NCBI GenBank assembly: GCA_964017125.1
Contig: OZ024904.1
Span: 4,335,258 to 4,399,257, forward strand
From: Flabesymbios commensalis
Taxonomy: Eukaryota; Annelida; Polychaeta; Terebellida; Flabelligeridae
DNA: 64,000 nucleotides
Reading direction: 5' to 3'
Shown: positions 58,801-62,512 of the stretch, one piece after another
Numbering within the stretch: the first letter of the stretch is position 1
How the letters are laid out: each line of letters starts with the position of its first letter
Made by a program: the position numbers and the translations under genes
The notes under the pieces: model-generated
Databases searched by the model: none
What the model saw: the letters and a program-made list of their open reading frames with translations, nothing else
Told to the model about the DNA's origin: nothing

Positions 58801-59782
58801 GACATTTGGTAGCAAACCCATACCGTTTCTGAACCTATATACATATCTCTAGCTGATTTTTTCATAGGTTTACAAAAAGTGCACCTAAAAAAATCCCAAA
58901 ACGTCAAAAGGAAAGCGCCAGTAAACCACCCACCTACCTTGAAACATTGCTAACTTTTGCGACAGCCCCTCAGTGACAGAAAAAAACACTTTATTCAGAA
59001 GTTTCTGTTTGTAAAAGATTCAATAATGAATGAGTGCTGGCTGAAGTGTATAGGAACCCCAGCCATGTGCTGTTAACCCTTTCAAGCCTGTATTTATCAT
59101 TGTCATCTTCATCCACTACAAGCCGCGAATTACTGTCGCAATTCTCGACTTGTAGTGGATGAAGATGATTTGATGTGGTTTAAAAATTAAAGAAAATTGC
59201 CATGAATTGGTAAACCAGTTTATGAAAATATTCATTCTAAAACCCTGGGTTGTAGGAAAATTAAGTCTGTTTTCATGCATATGAAATGATGCTTTAATGC
59301 ATCGTGAGGGTTTAAAGGGTTAAGTAGGCAATCATAATAAGAGCTGACGTGTATATGTATACCTAGCCACAAGTTAAATCACAAAATAAATCTTTGAAAA
59401 TGCTGAGTAGGTGGGTTAACAGCTCTGAAATATAAAAAAAAAATTATCATACATAATTATGCATTATGAAAGCATCATAATTCGCTTAGTCTGTTCTCTT
59501 GACAATAAATAATGGAATATCTATTCTCTAGGTCTATGGAGACTATGACCATTATAAATATTTATTTCTATCAGTGTGCATCATTTGTCAAAAGTCAAAC
59601 CCCAGACTCACATAAAGGGCTAAGGGTGTTTATAGGCAACTTTTTAGTATATTTCTATCTTTTCTCCTACTTATTATTCTATTTTCTTTTCCAGGGTAGA
59701 ATTCCAGAGTAAATTCTACAGAGGAGAAGGCGTCAAATTTATACCGTTCTGCTTCAAAGACTTATTGGCCGGAGGAGAGTAA
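22757..59782 (+). CDS. ATP6V0A: V-type proton ATPase subunit a (116 kDa), complete 21-exon gene
   Basis: Subunit a of the membrane Vo sector carries the two half-channels through which protons reach the rotating c-ring and links Vo to V1 through its cytoplasmic N-terminal half. Coding exons: 22757-22873, 23780-23858, 24898-25001, 25515-25643, 32665-32753, 38696-38822, 39575-39657, 40796-40889, 41562-41768, 42608-42755, 44092-44231, 44422-44558, 45204-45297, 45634-45752, 46996-47147, 48454-48539, 49881-50102, 50764-50829, 51084-51201, 57111-57282, 59695-59782. Phases agree at every junction; the sum is 2571 nt, or 856 residues plus stop, against about 837 in human a1. Residues 1-392 are the cytoplasmic domain and 393-856 the membrane domain. 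Arg761 (in [14 protein letters not shown]) and Arg825 (in LRLHWVEF) match the essential arginines of yeast Vph1p. The exon chain is read from homology and splice signals, not from transcripts. The paralogue number (a1-a4 in vertebrates) cannot be assigned. Confidence 0.97.
23000..23233. repeat. Family D element in intron 1
   Basis: TTAACCCATGTCCTGCTGAA, inner hairpin ATTTGAAGCTGCAATTGC, end CAGGACAAAGGTTGA. Confidence 0.7.
23234..23779. other. Rest of intron 1
   Basis: No repeat or gene recognised. Confidence 0.35.
23780..23858 (+). CDS. ATP6V0A: ATP6V0A coding exon 2 (residues 40-66)
   Basis: It follows TTACAG and encodes [20 protein letters not shown], a near match to human [20 protein letters not shown]. 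Donor GTGAGT. It ends with the first base of the Arg66 codon. Confidence 0.96.
24200..24335. repeat. Family C element in intron 2
   Basis: Block GTGTTTAAACATCAAGATTT, then the hairpin CACTTTAAGTTGTGGGTCGC / GCGAGACACAGCTTCCAAG. Confidence 0.65.
24345..24546. repeat. Family A element, right half, in intron 2
   Basis: GTGCGAGGATCAACTTTAGA, core ATCAGAATCTGACGTC, right arm to TTGTCAGCGTTTAA. Confidence 0.7.
24640..24862 (-). repeat. Family B element, reverse orientation, intron 2
   Basis: It ends ATTCAGGCTTGAAAGGGTTA and holds CTACAAGCCGCGAATTGC, reversed relative to other copies. It stops about 35 bp before the exon 3 acceptor. Confidence 0.7.
24898..25001 (+). CDS. ATP6V0A: ATP6V0A coding exon 3 (residues 66-100)
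   Basis: The acceptor is TTTGTAG and the donor GTCAGT. It encodes the start of the coiled-coil arm ([15 protein letters not shown]) and a proline-rich turn ending PADLVDLE, matching MIDLE in human a1. Confidence 0.95.
25173..25456. repeat. Terminal-inverted-repeat element in intron 3 (CACTATG family)
   Basis: The ends CGCTATGTTTTTTCTCTG and GCAGAGATATTAAACATAG are inverted repeats, and the interior has AATTAACTTTTCCAGAAATT. A related copy is at 35833-36233 and a scrap at 24572-24612. It fills most of the 513-bp intron. Confidence 0.6.
25515..25643 (+). CDS. ATP6V0A: ATP6V0A coding exon 4 (residues 101-143)
   Basis: Acceptor TTTCTAG, donor GTGAGT, phase 0 at both ends. It encodes [16 protein letters not shown] through AEGFFYE, the coiled-coil stator arm that binds V1 peripheral stalks (human ANFEKIENELKEINTN ... 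QQFFDE). Confidence 0.96.
25862..25948. repeat. Family E palindrome, intron 4
   Basis: TTGAACCAATGTTAGTTTAA faces AACATTAAATTAGCATTGG. Confidence 0.6.
25949..26700. other. Intron 4 stretch, no gene
   Basis: AT-rich; nothing recognised. Confidence 0.35.
26707..26950. repeat. Family C element, intron 4
   Basis: TTAACCCCTGTGCTGCTGAA start, hairpin CAATTAAAGTTGTGAATCGC / GCGAGACACAACTTTAAG, end TGGTTAAAGGGTTAA. Unlike some copies, both ends survive. Confidence 0.7.
27096..27337. repeat. Family A element, left half plus core, intron 4
   Basis: AACCCTTACAGCGCTGAATT to the core TCAGAATCTGACGTCTACAG and its mirror. Confidence 0.75.
27416..27525. repeat. Family E palindrome, diverged
   Basis: GAGCAAGCACAAAACATTGA faces the TTGTATTTGTTG end. 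Confidence 0.45.
27581..27836 (+). repeat. Family B element, complete
   Basis: TTAACCTTTTTAAGCCTGAA to GAGGGCTTAAAGGGTTGA; the hairpin is CCGCGAATTGCTGTCGCAAT. Confidence 0.8.
27935..28216 (+). repeat. Minisatellite, 21-bp unit, about 13 copies
   Basis: The unit is GTGTTCTCAAAACATGACATC, with 17-22 bp variants; it lies in intron 4. Confidence 0.85.
28217..29105. other. Intron 4 stretch with one hairpin
   Basis: A hairpin at about 28966-29024 pairs ACTAGAACTATCAGTCCATG with CATGGACTGATAG and AGTTCTAGT; nothing else. Confidence 0.5.
29109..29571. repeat. Two family A half-elements joined at their ends
   Basis: 29109-29356 is a core plus right arm ending CGCTTTAAGGGTTAA. It overlaps the start TTAAAGCGCTGAATTATT of a left arm plus core at 29353-29571. 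The pair is equivalent to a rearranged full element. Confidence 0.75.
29591..31376. repeat. Family C element split by an insertion
   Basis: The left part runs TTAACCCTTAACAGCTAAGC to GTTGCAGTAGCGAGACAT at 29777. The right part resumes at 31352 with ATAACTTCAAGTTGGTGAAA. The insertion sits in the inner hairpin of family C. Confidence 0.75.
29778..31351. mobile_element. Element with ~490-bp terminal direct repeats (TRIM-like or composite)
   Basis: Two direct repeats (29778-30267 and 30861-31351) flank a 593-bp non-coding interior. They differ at only a handful of sites, so the insertion or a later homogenisation is recent. Each repeat itself begins GTCTCACCACACA and ends TGTGTGGTGAGAC, an inverted pair. 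There is no protein-coding interior and I see no clear primer site. It may be a miniature terminal-repeat retroelement, or two copies of a DNA element trapped with the sequence between them. Confidence 0.7.
31377..32664. repeat. End of intron 4 with two family C scraps
   Basis: Family C words occur at about 31695-31745 (ACCACTTGATGTTGTGTCTC) and 31880-32085 (TTAACCGTTGTCCTGCTAAG, TTTAATCGGCTAATAAAACA). The remainder up to exon 5 has no recognised gene or repeat. Confidence 0.5.
32665..32753 (+). CDS. ATP6V0A: ATP6V0A coding exon 5 (residues 144-173)
   Basis: This is the low-conservation linker of the N-terminal half. The frame is fixed by exon 4 ending in phase 0 and by the end RLHLG joining to FVSGVI in exon 6 (human RLGFVAGVI). 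Acceptor ATACAG, donor GTGAGT. The upstream part of the linker has no close match that I recognise, so this exon is slightly less certain than the others. Confidence 0.88.
32798..32872. repeat. Family A core, degraded, intron 5
   Basis: GGGATTGACTTTCGACTTCA and ATTATGACGTCAAAAGTCAA. Confidence 0.45.
33010..33325. repeat. Interspersed repeat with GCCCGCC ends
   Basis: It begins TTTAGCCCGCCTTTTAATTT beside its near inverse AAAGGTGGGCTATTGC, and holds CAAGTTCAATAATGGCGACG and a related AGTTCAATAATGG block. Related words recur at 31780-31805. Family not identified. Confidence 0.45.
33868..34287. repeat. Terminal-inverted-repeat element with a poly(A)/poly(T) hairpin (copy 2)
   Basis: Same element as 18998-19424: ends GGCCAAAAAAAATATATG and ACAATATTTTTTTTAGGCC, with the central TTTCCTAAA...TTTAGGAAA hairpin. 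Confidence 0.8.
34430..34688. repeat. Family D element, intron 5
   Basis: TAACCCTTATGCTGCTACAA, hairpin TTTGAAGCTGGAATTTGC, end CAGTAGCACAAGGGTTAA. Confidence 0.7.
34686..34910. repeat. Further foldback with a TTAACCCCTTAAGC start
   Basis: The start TTAACCCCTTAAGCTCTCTC is followed by an inner hairpin, TTATTCACCTTGAG...CTCAAGGTGAATAA (34817-34868). It may be a fifth TTAA/CCCTT family. The right end is unclear. Confidence 0.45.
34911..35832. other. Intron 5 stretch
   Basis: AT-rich, nothing recognised. Confidence 0.35.
35833..36233. repeat. Terminal-inverted-repeat element (CACTATG family), intron 5
   Basis: AGGCCACTATGTTTAATTTC at the left and ACCATAGTGGCCT at the right, with ACTCTGTTTTAG-type words inside both ends. 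AGTTAATGAGGGCGA occurs twice within. TAATGCGCGCGC appears twice near the right end. Confidence 0.65.
36234..37549. other. Intron 5 stretch with one small foldback
   Basis: 36563-36800 has AGTAGATTTGGATCTACAAA and ATTCGTAGATCCGAACATTT with GGATCTACGAATCTA, an inverted set around a ~170-bp loop. The rest is featureless. Confidence 0.45.
37549..37772 (-). repeat. Family C element, reverse orientation, intron 5
   Basis: TTAAACCGTATCCTGCTAAT start, hairpin ACCATTTCAGGTTGTGTCTC / GATCCACAACCTGAAATGG, then AACCAGCTAATAAAACAG. Confidence 0.65.
37773..38695. other. End of intron 5
   Basis: No gene or clear repeat. Confidence 0.35.
38696..38822 (+). CDS. ATP6V0A: ATP6V0A coding exon 6 (residues 173-215)
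   Basis: It encodes [20 protein letters not shown] and then [13 protein letters not shown], matching the globular distal lobe of human a1 (ERMLWRVCRGNVFLRQAEI). Acceptor CTGTAG, donor GTGAGT. Confidence 0.97.
38868..39391. repeat. Two family A halves in intron 6
   Basis: 38868-39045 is a left arm (TGCTGAAATATGTTTGTATA onward). 39116-39391 starts TTTAACCCTTACAGCACGGG, has a full core and ends CACTTTAAGGGTTAA. Confidence 0.75.
39575..39657 (+). CDS. ATP6V0A: ATP6V0A coding exon 7 (residues 216-243)
   Basis: It encodes [20 protein letters not shown] and ends KKICEG, as in human [22 protein letters not shown]. Acceptor TTTCAG, donor GTAGGT. The last 15 or so exon bases plus this donor are repeated about 12 times in the following intron. 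Confidence 0.97.
39658..40205 (+). repeat. Intron 7 array: exon 7 end plus donor, about 12 copies
   Basis: The unit is GTAGGTAACCATGGTAACAT, GAAATAGAGGACGCC, then AAAATATGTGAAGG. The last block copies the final 15 or so bases of exon 7, and each unit restores the exon end followed by GTAGGT. Units are 50 bp at first, then 41 bp after losing CATGGTAAC. Reading past the true donor meets a stop at once. Confidence 0.9.
40393..40588. repeat. Short terminal-inverted-repeat element with GTAGATCTG ends, intron 7
   Basis: ACTATAGATCTGGTAATTTT and AATATTACCAGATCTACAGT ends; related to 2583-2792. Confidence 0.6.
40668..40746. repeat. Family E palindrome, intron 7
   Basis: ACATCAACTCAATGTTGCAT faces ACATTGAACCAACAATGG. 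Confidence 0.5.
40796..40889 (+). CDS. ATP6V0A: ATP6V0A coding exon 8 (residues 243-274)
   Basis: It encodes [20 protein letters not shown], almost identical to human [20 protein letters not shown], and ends RLQDLKT. Acceptor TTCTAG, donor GTCAGT. Confidence 0.97.
41068..41395. repeat. Family A element and family C hairpin, intron 8
   Basis: TTAATCCTTAAAGCGCTGAA to CGCTGTAAGGGTTAAA (41068-41308), followed by the family C hairpin CACCCACTTGTGAACTTGTG / CACAATTTCAATTGGGTG. Confidence 0.7.
41562..41768 (+). CDS. ATP6V0A: ATP6V0A coding exon 9 (residues 275-343)
   Basis: It encodes [16 protein letters not shown], the conserved [11 protein letters not shown] (human MKAIYHTLNLC) and [10 protein letters not shown]. 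Acceptor TTGCAG, donor GTAAGT, phase 0 at both ends. The exon end and donor are copied four more times downstream; the first copy is an in-frame alternative donor at 41817 that would add 16 residues. Confidence 0.96.
41769..41970 (+). repeat. Intron 9 array: exon 9 end plus donor, four extra copies
   Basis: The unit of 48-53 bp is GTAAGTAACCATGGTAACAT followed by GTACAGACAATGCTCAACAG and CCACAC, the last two being the end of exon 9. Donor copies at 41769 (used), 41817 and 41865 are 48 nt apart; later copies are diverged. The second donor keeps the frame open; the third copy carries a stop just before its donor. Confidence 0.9.
41993..42480. repeat. Family C and family A elements, intron 9
   Basis: 41993-42210 has the family C body (TCCCAAATTAAACAAATATG, CACTTGAAGTTGTGGGTCG). 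42216-42480 has the family A left arm and core (AGATGTCAGAATCTGACAAC). Confidence 0.65.
42608..42755 (+). CDS. ATP6V0A: ATP6V0A coding exon 10 (residues 344-393)
   Basis: It ends the cytoplasmic half: [20 protein letters not shown] then [11 protein letters not shown], matching human PPTYNKTNKFTYGFQNIVDA. Acceptor ATTACAG, donor GTTAGT, ending one base into the Thr393 codon. Confidence 0.97.
42769..43700. repeat. Two family D elements in intron 10
   Basis: 42769-43148 runs from ATAACCCATCTTCTGCTGCA to CCAGCAGCACAAGGGTTAA. 43590-43700 has a second hairpin, TCATTTGAAGCTGGAATTTG. Between them (43149-43590) nothing is recognised. Confidence 0.6.
43998..44091 (+). pseudogene. ATP6V0A: Diverged copy of the exon 11 start, next to its acceptor
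   Basis: After CATGTCAG it reads, in the phase of exon 11, [20 protein letters not shown] then GLIFLF, against [20 protein letters not shown] in the real exon. It covers only the first ~75 nt, has no matching donor, and runs straight into the true acceptor. Joining from its acceptor through exon 11 would shift the frame (94 nt) and soon reach a stop. Confidence 0.8.
44092..44231 (+). CDS. ATP6V0A: ATP6V0A coding exon 11 (residues 393-439)
   Basis: First membrane pair: [20 protein letters not shown] (human [20 protein letters not shown]), then a hydrophobic helix [14 protein letters not shown] and a charged loop. Acceptor TTTTCAG, donor GTAAGG. A diverged copy of the first ~75 nt sits immediately upstream (43998-44091). 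Confidence 0.97.
44422..44558 (+). CDS. ATP6V0A: ATP6V0A coding exon 12 (residues 440-485)
   Basis: It encodes the third membrane segment, [20 protein letters not shown], then [13 protein letters not shown] (human SGRYIILLMGVFSMYTGLIY). Acceptor TTTCAG, donor GTGAGA. Confidence 0.97.
44598..44973. repeat. Family A element, complete, intron 12
   Basis: Both arms and core: TTAACCCTTTGACCCTCAAA, AGCGCTGAAATATTTTGTAT, then the mirrored ATATTTCAGCGCTTCAAGGG and TTAA. About 376 bp; the best copy for defining the family. Confidence 0.8.
45204..45297 (+). CDS. ATP6V0A: ATP6V0A coding exon 13 (residues 485-516)
   Basis: Luminal loop between membrane segments. The junction with exon 12 makes an Asn-Lys-Thr glycosylation sequon (Asn486), at the place where human a1 has Asn-Trp-Thr. 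It ends YPFGVDP (human YPFGIDP). Acceptor TTGCAG, donor GTTAGT. Confidence 0.96.
45634..45752 (+). CDS. ATP6V0A: ATP6V0A coding exon 14 (residues 517-556)
   Basis: It encodes [20 protein letters not shown] then the membrane segment [19 protein letters not shown] (human [20 protein letters not shown]). The donor is GTATTA, the weakest in the gene, but the phase and the next exon's YFKSPVD require it. Confidence 0.94.
45758..46180. repeat. Two family A left halves in tandem, intron 14
   Basis: 45758 (TTAACTCTTAAAGCGCTGAA) and 45962 (CCTTACAGCACTGAATTATT) each run to a degraded core. Confidence 0.7.
46540..46918. repeat. Family C hairpin and complete family B element, intron 14
   Basis: 46556-46620 pairs TCACTTGAAGTTGTGGATCG with CGAGACACAACTTCAAGTGA. 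46682-46918 is family B from TTAACCCTTTCAAGCCTGAA to GGGCTTAAAGGGTTAA. Confidence 0.8.
46996..47147 (+). CDS. ATP6V0A: ATP6V0A coding exon 15 (residues 556-607)
   Basis: It encodes [20 protein letters not shown] then [19 protein letters not shown] (human YFKKPLNIYFGFIPEIIFMT SLFGYLVILIFYKW), a membrane segment and a luminal loop. Acceptor TTGTAG, donor GTCAGT. Confidence 0.97.
47164..48260. repeat. Cluster of foldbacks in intron 15
   Basis: Family A pieces occupy 47164-47376, 47481-47672 and, more diverged, 47918-48142. A 60-bp hairpin at 47686-47747 pairs TTTCATTTGAAGTTGGCATT with its mirror. A 71-bp foldback at 48189-48259 has ends TTACACTCTCACTG and CAGTGAGAGTGTAA. Confidence 0.65.
48454..48539 (+). 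CDS. ATP6V0A: ATP6V0A coding exon 16 (residues 607-635)
   Basis: A short exon encoding [13 protein letters not shown] and ending WAWYPGQ. It matches the human LLIHFINMFLFSYPESG segment. Acceptor TTTCAG, donor GTGAGC. Confidence 0.95.
48730..49175 (+). repeat. Direct duplication of about 220 bp, intron 16
   Basis: AAGTACCAAGAAAGGCCTAT, GTATAGACCAGTGCGTAGTA and CAGCTGAAATCAATGTAGGC recur in order from about 48955, with G runs at the end of each copy. Confidence 0.85.
49264..49590. repeat. Family B element and family C remnant, intron 16
   Basis: 49264-49483: TTAACCCTTTCAATCCTGAG to GAGGGTTTAAAGTG. 49484-49590 has family C words (GCAAATCTTGATGTTGAAAT, TTTTAATAAAACAAATTAC). Confidence 0.7.
49664..49850. 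repeat. Terminal-inverted-repeat element, intron 16
   Basis: The ends CCGTATTTACTCTAATAAAT and GCGTTTATTAGAATAAATAT form an inverted pair with inner GCGCCCATCC words; it lies about 30 bp before the exon 17 acceptor. Confidence 0.6.
49881..50102 (+). CDS. ATP6V0A: ATP6V0A coding exon 17 (residues 636-709)
   Basis: Membrane segment [20 protein letters not shown], then the cytoplasmic [17 protein letters not shown] and a polar linker ending LIILGKES. I chose the donor GTTAGT at 50103 because it alone gives phase 0 into exon 18; the same hexamer is used by exons 10 and 13. A GT at 50101 would give the wrong phase and a stop. Confidence 0.9.
50196..50405. repeat. Family A element, strongly diverged, intron 17
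   Basis: TAGTTGGTTAGCTCTTACTGC-like arm words and GATGTCTGAATCTGATGTC at the core. Confidence 0.5.
50764..50829 (+). CDS. ATP6V0A: ATP6V0A coding exon 18 (residues 710-731)
   Basis: A 66-nt exon encoding the acidic cytoplasmic linker [20 protein letters not shown], equivalent to the acidic stretch of human a1 before DFGDTMVHQAIH. Acceptor TTCAG, donor GTAAGT, phase 0 both sides, so it could be skipped without shifting the frame. Confidence 0.9.
51084..51201 (+). CDS. ATP6V0A: ATP6V0A coding exon 19 (residues 732-771), essential arginine
   Basis: It encodes [20 protein letters not shown] then [13 protein letters not shown], the membrane helix with Arg761, equivalent to yeast Vph1p Arg735, which releases the proton from the c-ring glutamate. 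Acceptor TTCCAG, donor GTAAGT. A 31-bp unit derived from its middle is amplified through the next intron, and its tail is duplicated at 55950-56022. Confidence 0.97.
51202..55949 (+). repeat. Intron 19 array: 31-bp exon-donor unit, about 154 copies
   Basis: The unit is GTAAGTTACCATAGAGTATT followed by GCCTCTGCTGT. The part CCATAGAGTATTGCCTC and GCTGT copies the middle of exon 19 (codons for Thr-Ile-Glu-Tyr-Cys-Leu-Gly-Cys), while GTAAGT is a perfect donor. Variants differ mainly at CTCTGCTGT, CTCGCCTGT or CTCGGCTGT. The first units are GTAAGTCACCAGAGAGTATT, close to the exon's own donor context. A 1081-bp higher-order block is repeated in tandem inside. Confidence 0.95.
55950..56022 (+). pseudogene. 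ATP6V0A: Decayed second copy of the exon 19 3' end
   Basis: It continues past the last array unit with GTGTATCTCACACGGCGTCA and CTCAGCCTCGCTCATTCCG, aligned to exon 19 through its donor (here GTAAAT). About 10 of 73 bases differ; the codon for the essential arginine reads TGT and a TGA replaces the next tryptophan. It cannot substitute for exon 19. Confidence 0.85.
56023..57041. other. Rest of intron 19
   Basis: A hairpin at 56824-56886 pairs TTTTATAATGTCACAG with CTGTGACATTATAAAA. GTGATTTTGGCCTGATTGTG occurs near 56410 beside a related block at 56379. Otherwise nothing. Confidence 0.45.
57042..57110 (+). other. ATP6V0A: Duplicated 3' splice site and exon 20 start, in frame
   Basis: A ~66-bp segment (pyrimidine tract, TCTCTACAG, and AGTTATCGGAGGTGT with GGACGATG) is present twice, 69 nt apart. 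Splicing to the upstream AG would add 23 residues, beginning [16 protein letters not shown], with no stop before the true exon 20. Only a few bases differ between the copies. Confidence 0.9.
57111..57282 (+). CDS. ATP6V0A: ATP6V0A coding exon 20 (residues 771-828)
   Basis: It encodes [18 protein letters not shown], the last membrane helix ([20 protein letters not shown]) and Arg825 in LRLHW. The acceptor CTACAG is duplicated 69 nt upstream (57042), in frame. Donor GTAAGT; the exon's last ~19 nt with this donor found a ~36-copy array. Confidence 0.97.
57283..58692 (+). repeat. Intron 20 array: exon 20 end plus donor, about 36 copies
   Basis: The unit is GTAAGTGCCACTCAGGCTAG followed by TCACACTCAGACTCCACTG, 39 bp, with a 34-bp variant lacking GCTAG. 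The end ACACTCAGACTCCACTG copies the last bases of exon 20 (ACACTCCGACTCCACTG). Each unit restores an exon end plus GTAAGT. Reading through the true donor gives a stop immediately. Confidence 0.95.
58693..59070. other. Intron 20 stretch
   Basis: Nothing recognised. Confidence 0.35.
59071..59324 (+). repeat. Family B element, complete, intron 20
   Basis: TTAACCCTTTCAAGCCTGTA to GAGGGTTTAAAGGGTTAA; hairpin GCCGCGAATTACTGTCGCAA. Confidence 0.8.
59416..59625. repeat. Family A remnant, intron 20
   Basis: Left-arm words (ACAGCTCTGAAATATAAAAA, AATTATGCATTATG) and a lost core; identified mainly by order. Confidence 0.4.
59695..59782 (+). CDS. ATP6V0A: ATP6V0A coding exon 21 (residues 828-856), stop
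   Basis: It completes Trp828 and encodes [20 protein letters not shown] then KDLLAGGE and TAA (human VEFQNKFYSGTGFKFLPFSF). Acceptor TTCCAG after a long pyrimidine tract. Confidence 0.97.
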
Positions 59783-59849
59783 ACAAATAATTACTGGGAG
59801 AGTAGATAAACAATTACTGGGAAGAGTGAACAACCAATTATTCACATTA

Positions 59850-60432
59850 ACCCTTGTGCTCCAGGAGCCTCATATGTATACAGCTTACATTAACCCTTAT
59901 GCTGCTAAGACTGTATATACATGTATGCAGTTTTAAGGAAGTTTCGGACCAAATAAAATGTCACTGTATAAACCATATAGGTAGGAAGGGTATTCCCCCT
60001 TCCCTGGACCAGGGGGAATACCCTTCCTATCTATATGGATTCAAGGGAGTTTCCGACCAAATAAAATGTCACTGTATAAACCTACAGATAGGAAGGGTAT
60101 TCCCCCTGACCTGGCCAGGGGGAGTACCCTTCCTATCTATACGGTTTCAAGGAAATTTCAGACCAAATAAAATGTCACTTTATAAACCGTATAGATTGGA
60201 AGGGTATTCCCCCTGACCTGGCCACAGGGAAAACCCTTTCTATCTATACGCTTCAAGGAAGTTTCAGACCAAATGAAATGCCACTGAAATCCACAAATAA
60301 TAAAAATTGTCAGATGACCATTTTTCAGAAATAGACAAATTTTTCATCATTTGAAGCTGGAATTTGCGTCAGTAATTCCAGCTTTGAATGAATGAAAAAT
60401 AGAAACAAATAATTCAGAAGCACGAGGGTTGA
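59850..60432. repeat. Family D element with an internal tandem of three hairpins, 3' flank
   Basis: It starts TTAACCCTTATGCTGCTAAG and ends CAGAAGCACGAGGGTTGA. Inside, a unit of about 105 bp is repeated about three times. Each unit has a hairpin (GGAAGGGTATTCCCCC...GGGGGAATACCCTTCC) followed by GACCAAATAAAATGTCACT. The AATAAA hexamers are at 59952, 60060 and 60166. Confidence 0.8.
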
Positions 60433-60877
60433 AACCATCAGTCATCTAGTCCTGCACCTCAATCAATAGTAAGACTTATCTAGTGCCTCAGAGGACCGAG
60501 CTCAGAGGCACACAACTACTGGTGTTGATGGGGATTCAATTTAGATTTTACTGACATCCTCCAATGATTTCATTTGTAAATTGGATTTGATTTTAGCTTC
60601 AAATGAAGAAAAATACAGCTATTTATAAAATATGGTGTTTAAATATTGATAAATGTGCATTTGAAATGAAAAACACACTTTATACCTTTAAGTGCTAAAA
60701 TTTGTATACTATGTGAATAATAATGCATATTTTGTCTTGCCAACAAAATGGTTCAATCCAGATTTGCATCAAATCCGGACAGAAATAAAATGTTATTTCA
60801 TTTTGTATTCACATCGTCTGGAACATGGCTCCTTGTCCACAAGACACATCTTCAAGTTGGTAAAAATTTAAATCCGA
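60433..60877. other. 3' flank stretch
   Basis: No gene; weak family D words near 60590-60610. Confidence 0.35.
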
Positions 60878-61022
60878 TAACAGTTTGAAATCATCATGAA
60901 TTTTTCTATTAGCTGCTCTTTCCGCTTTATTTAAATACCTACGTTATGGGTCTACAGCCATTAGAAATAGTCAATTCTTTCAGTGCGGGATCGACTTCAG
61001 TCGGTCTCGCACTAAAAAGGTT
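60878..61022. repeat. Family A remnant
   Basis: AGTTTGAAATCATCATGAAT, TTATGGGTCTACAGCCATTA, then a core reduced to GATCGACTTCAGTCGGTC and AAAAGGTTAA. Confidence 0.6.
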
Positions 61023-61868
61023 AATTTAATTTTTTCAGCAGAGCCTATGCAGTGGTATATATATATAGATGACCAGTGATGCCTTAATTTCCTCTGCGAT
61101 GCCTTAACTTTAAGTCACTGTGATTTGTGTTGATGGTACAGATGTAATTTTGGACTTCGCAATTAAAGAAACTGAAGCTATTGTTCACCATATAATCAAA
61201 TGACATAATGATGGTAACTTGACAATTTATATCCAAAAAATGACATAATGATATTGAATTGGAATTTTTTATTCAAATGACAATGATATTGACTTGAAAA
61301 TTTATATTCAAATGACATAAAGATATTGACTTGCCAGTTTACCAGCTGTATATATGATGTTAATAACATATTTATTTATTTTGAAACATCGAATTTATGA
61401 GCATGATGAATGCATAATCACAGTTTTTGCATTTTTGTTATATTATATTCATGTAGAATGTGTAATGTCAAAAGGTGATTGATTTCAAGCGTCACTAATT
61501 GCCTTTTTTTGGCATGACAAACTACAACATTTATTGAAACAGGGATATAACTTGGGACGAAAATATTTATTCTGAAGAGTGTGATAAAAAACAGACATGA
61601 CCGAAATTGAATTATTTATTATCTACCAAAAAATGTTTTATTGAAATTTTCTTAAAACGTATAAGTTGCAGGATAAGATTAAATTTAAAAAAATCAATCT
61701 TAAATCAGCGTTTGTTTGTGAATAAAAGCTTATCAGAATTTATAGAGCTGATATATTACCACGGGAATGTGCAATACTGACCATCCATTTTAGTGTCTGA
61801 GGTCGATGTTTGGGTGTCACAGCTTTATGGGGACCTTTTGTAAGTGACGCTTTGACACATAAATTTTT
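61023..61868. other. 3' flank stretch with a short tandem
   Basis: CAAATGACATAATGATATTG-type units recur about four times at 61195-61330. No gene. Confidence 0.5.
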
Positions 61869-62080
61869 ATCTTAAAGATGATCTATCACCCCTTATATGG
61901 TATGAATAATTATGTCCTTATATGGGGTGATTGGCTATCATGTGACCCTCTGAGAGGGTCACATGATAGCCAACCACCCTATATAAGGAAACACTTGTGC
62001 CCCATCTTGTGGCAACTTTGATTTATTTGTCACAAATTTATTCATACTCTATAAGAGGTGATAGATCACCTTTAAAATAT
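61869..62080. repeat. Foldback element with TTAA borders
   Basis: The ends are TTAAAGATGATCTATCACC and GGTGATAGATCACCTTTAA. The centre is a perfect hairpin, GGCTATCATGTGACCCTC / GAGGGTCACATGATAGCC. Confidence 0.8.
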
Positions 62081-62209
62081 TATTGGCTAAAATTGGTAGA
62101 CTGAACCATACCCATGGCCTAAGCTATCTTGTAACAGTTCACAGCTCTCACTATATTGAATAACACTGATTAGAAATTATTGTTATGTAAAATATTGTAT
62201 ATATGAAAA

Positions 62210-62215
62210 AATAAA
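62210..62215 (+). promoter_or_regulatory. ATP6V0A: Candidate distal polyadenylation signal AATAAA
   Basis: AATAAA followed about 20-40 nt later by a T/GT-rich stretch (TCTGTGTGTTTTT), the usual arrangement of a cleavage site. It would give a 3' UTR of about 2.4 kb. Nearer AATAAA hexamers at 59952, 60060 and 60166 sit in a tandem repeat and are alternatives. Confidence 0.3.
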
Positions 62216-62384
62216 AGTTTTTCTTTCGTAAAGGAATATCTTCTGTGTGTTTTTATAAACAATTAAAGGCCCTCGTGACAGATGTTATTTTTAATATTAG
62301 CGAGGGTTTCTCAGCCATGTAATTTGGTAAATAAACATGTTCTGTCTGTCAATAATAACTGGTAGTTTATCTTCTTGACAGGTG

Positions 62385-62512
62385 GGGGCCCTAGGGTGGT
62401 GGTTAGCATCGCTGCCTTTCACGCCAGAGTTCGGGGTTCGTGTCCAGGTCTCGGCGGTTTGAAAGAAACAAAAATGTTATTCCCCATCCACAATATATAT
62501 ATATAGGATATG
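62385..62512 (+). repeat. tRNA-derived SINE head
   Basis: Box A-like TGGTTAGCATCG at about 62399-62411 and box B-like GGTTCGTGTCC at 62435-62445, spaced as in a tRNA, followed by a non-tRNA body and an ATATATATAT tail. The acceptor stem does not close, so it is not a tRNA gene. Confidence 0.65.
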
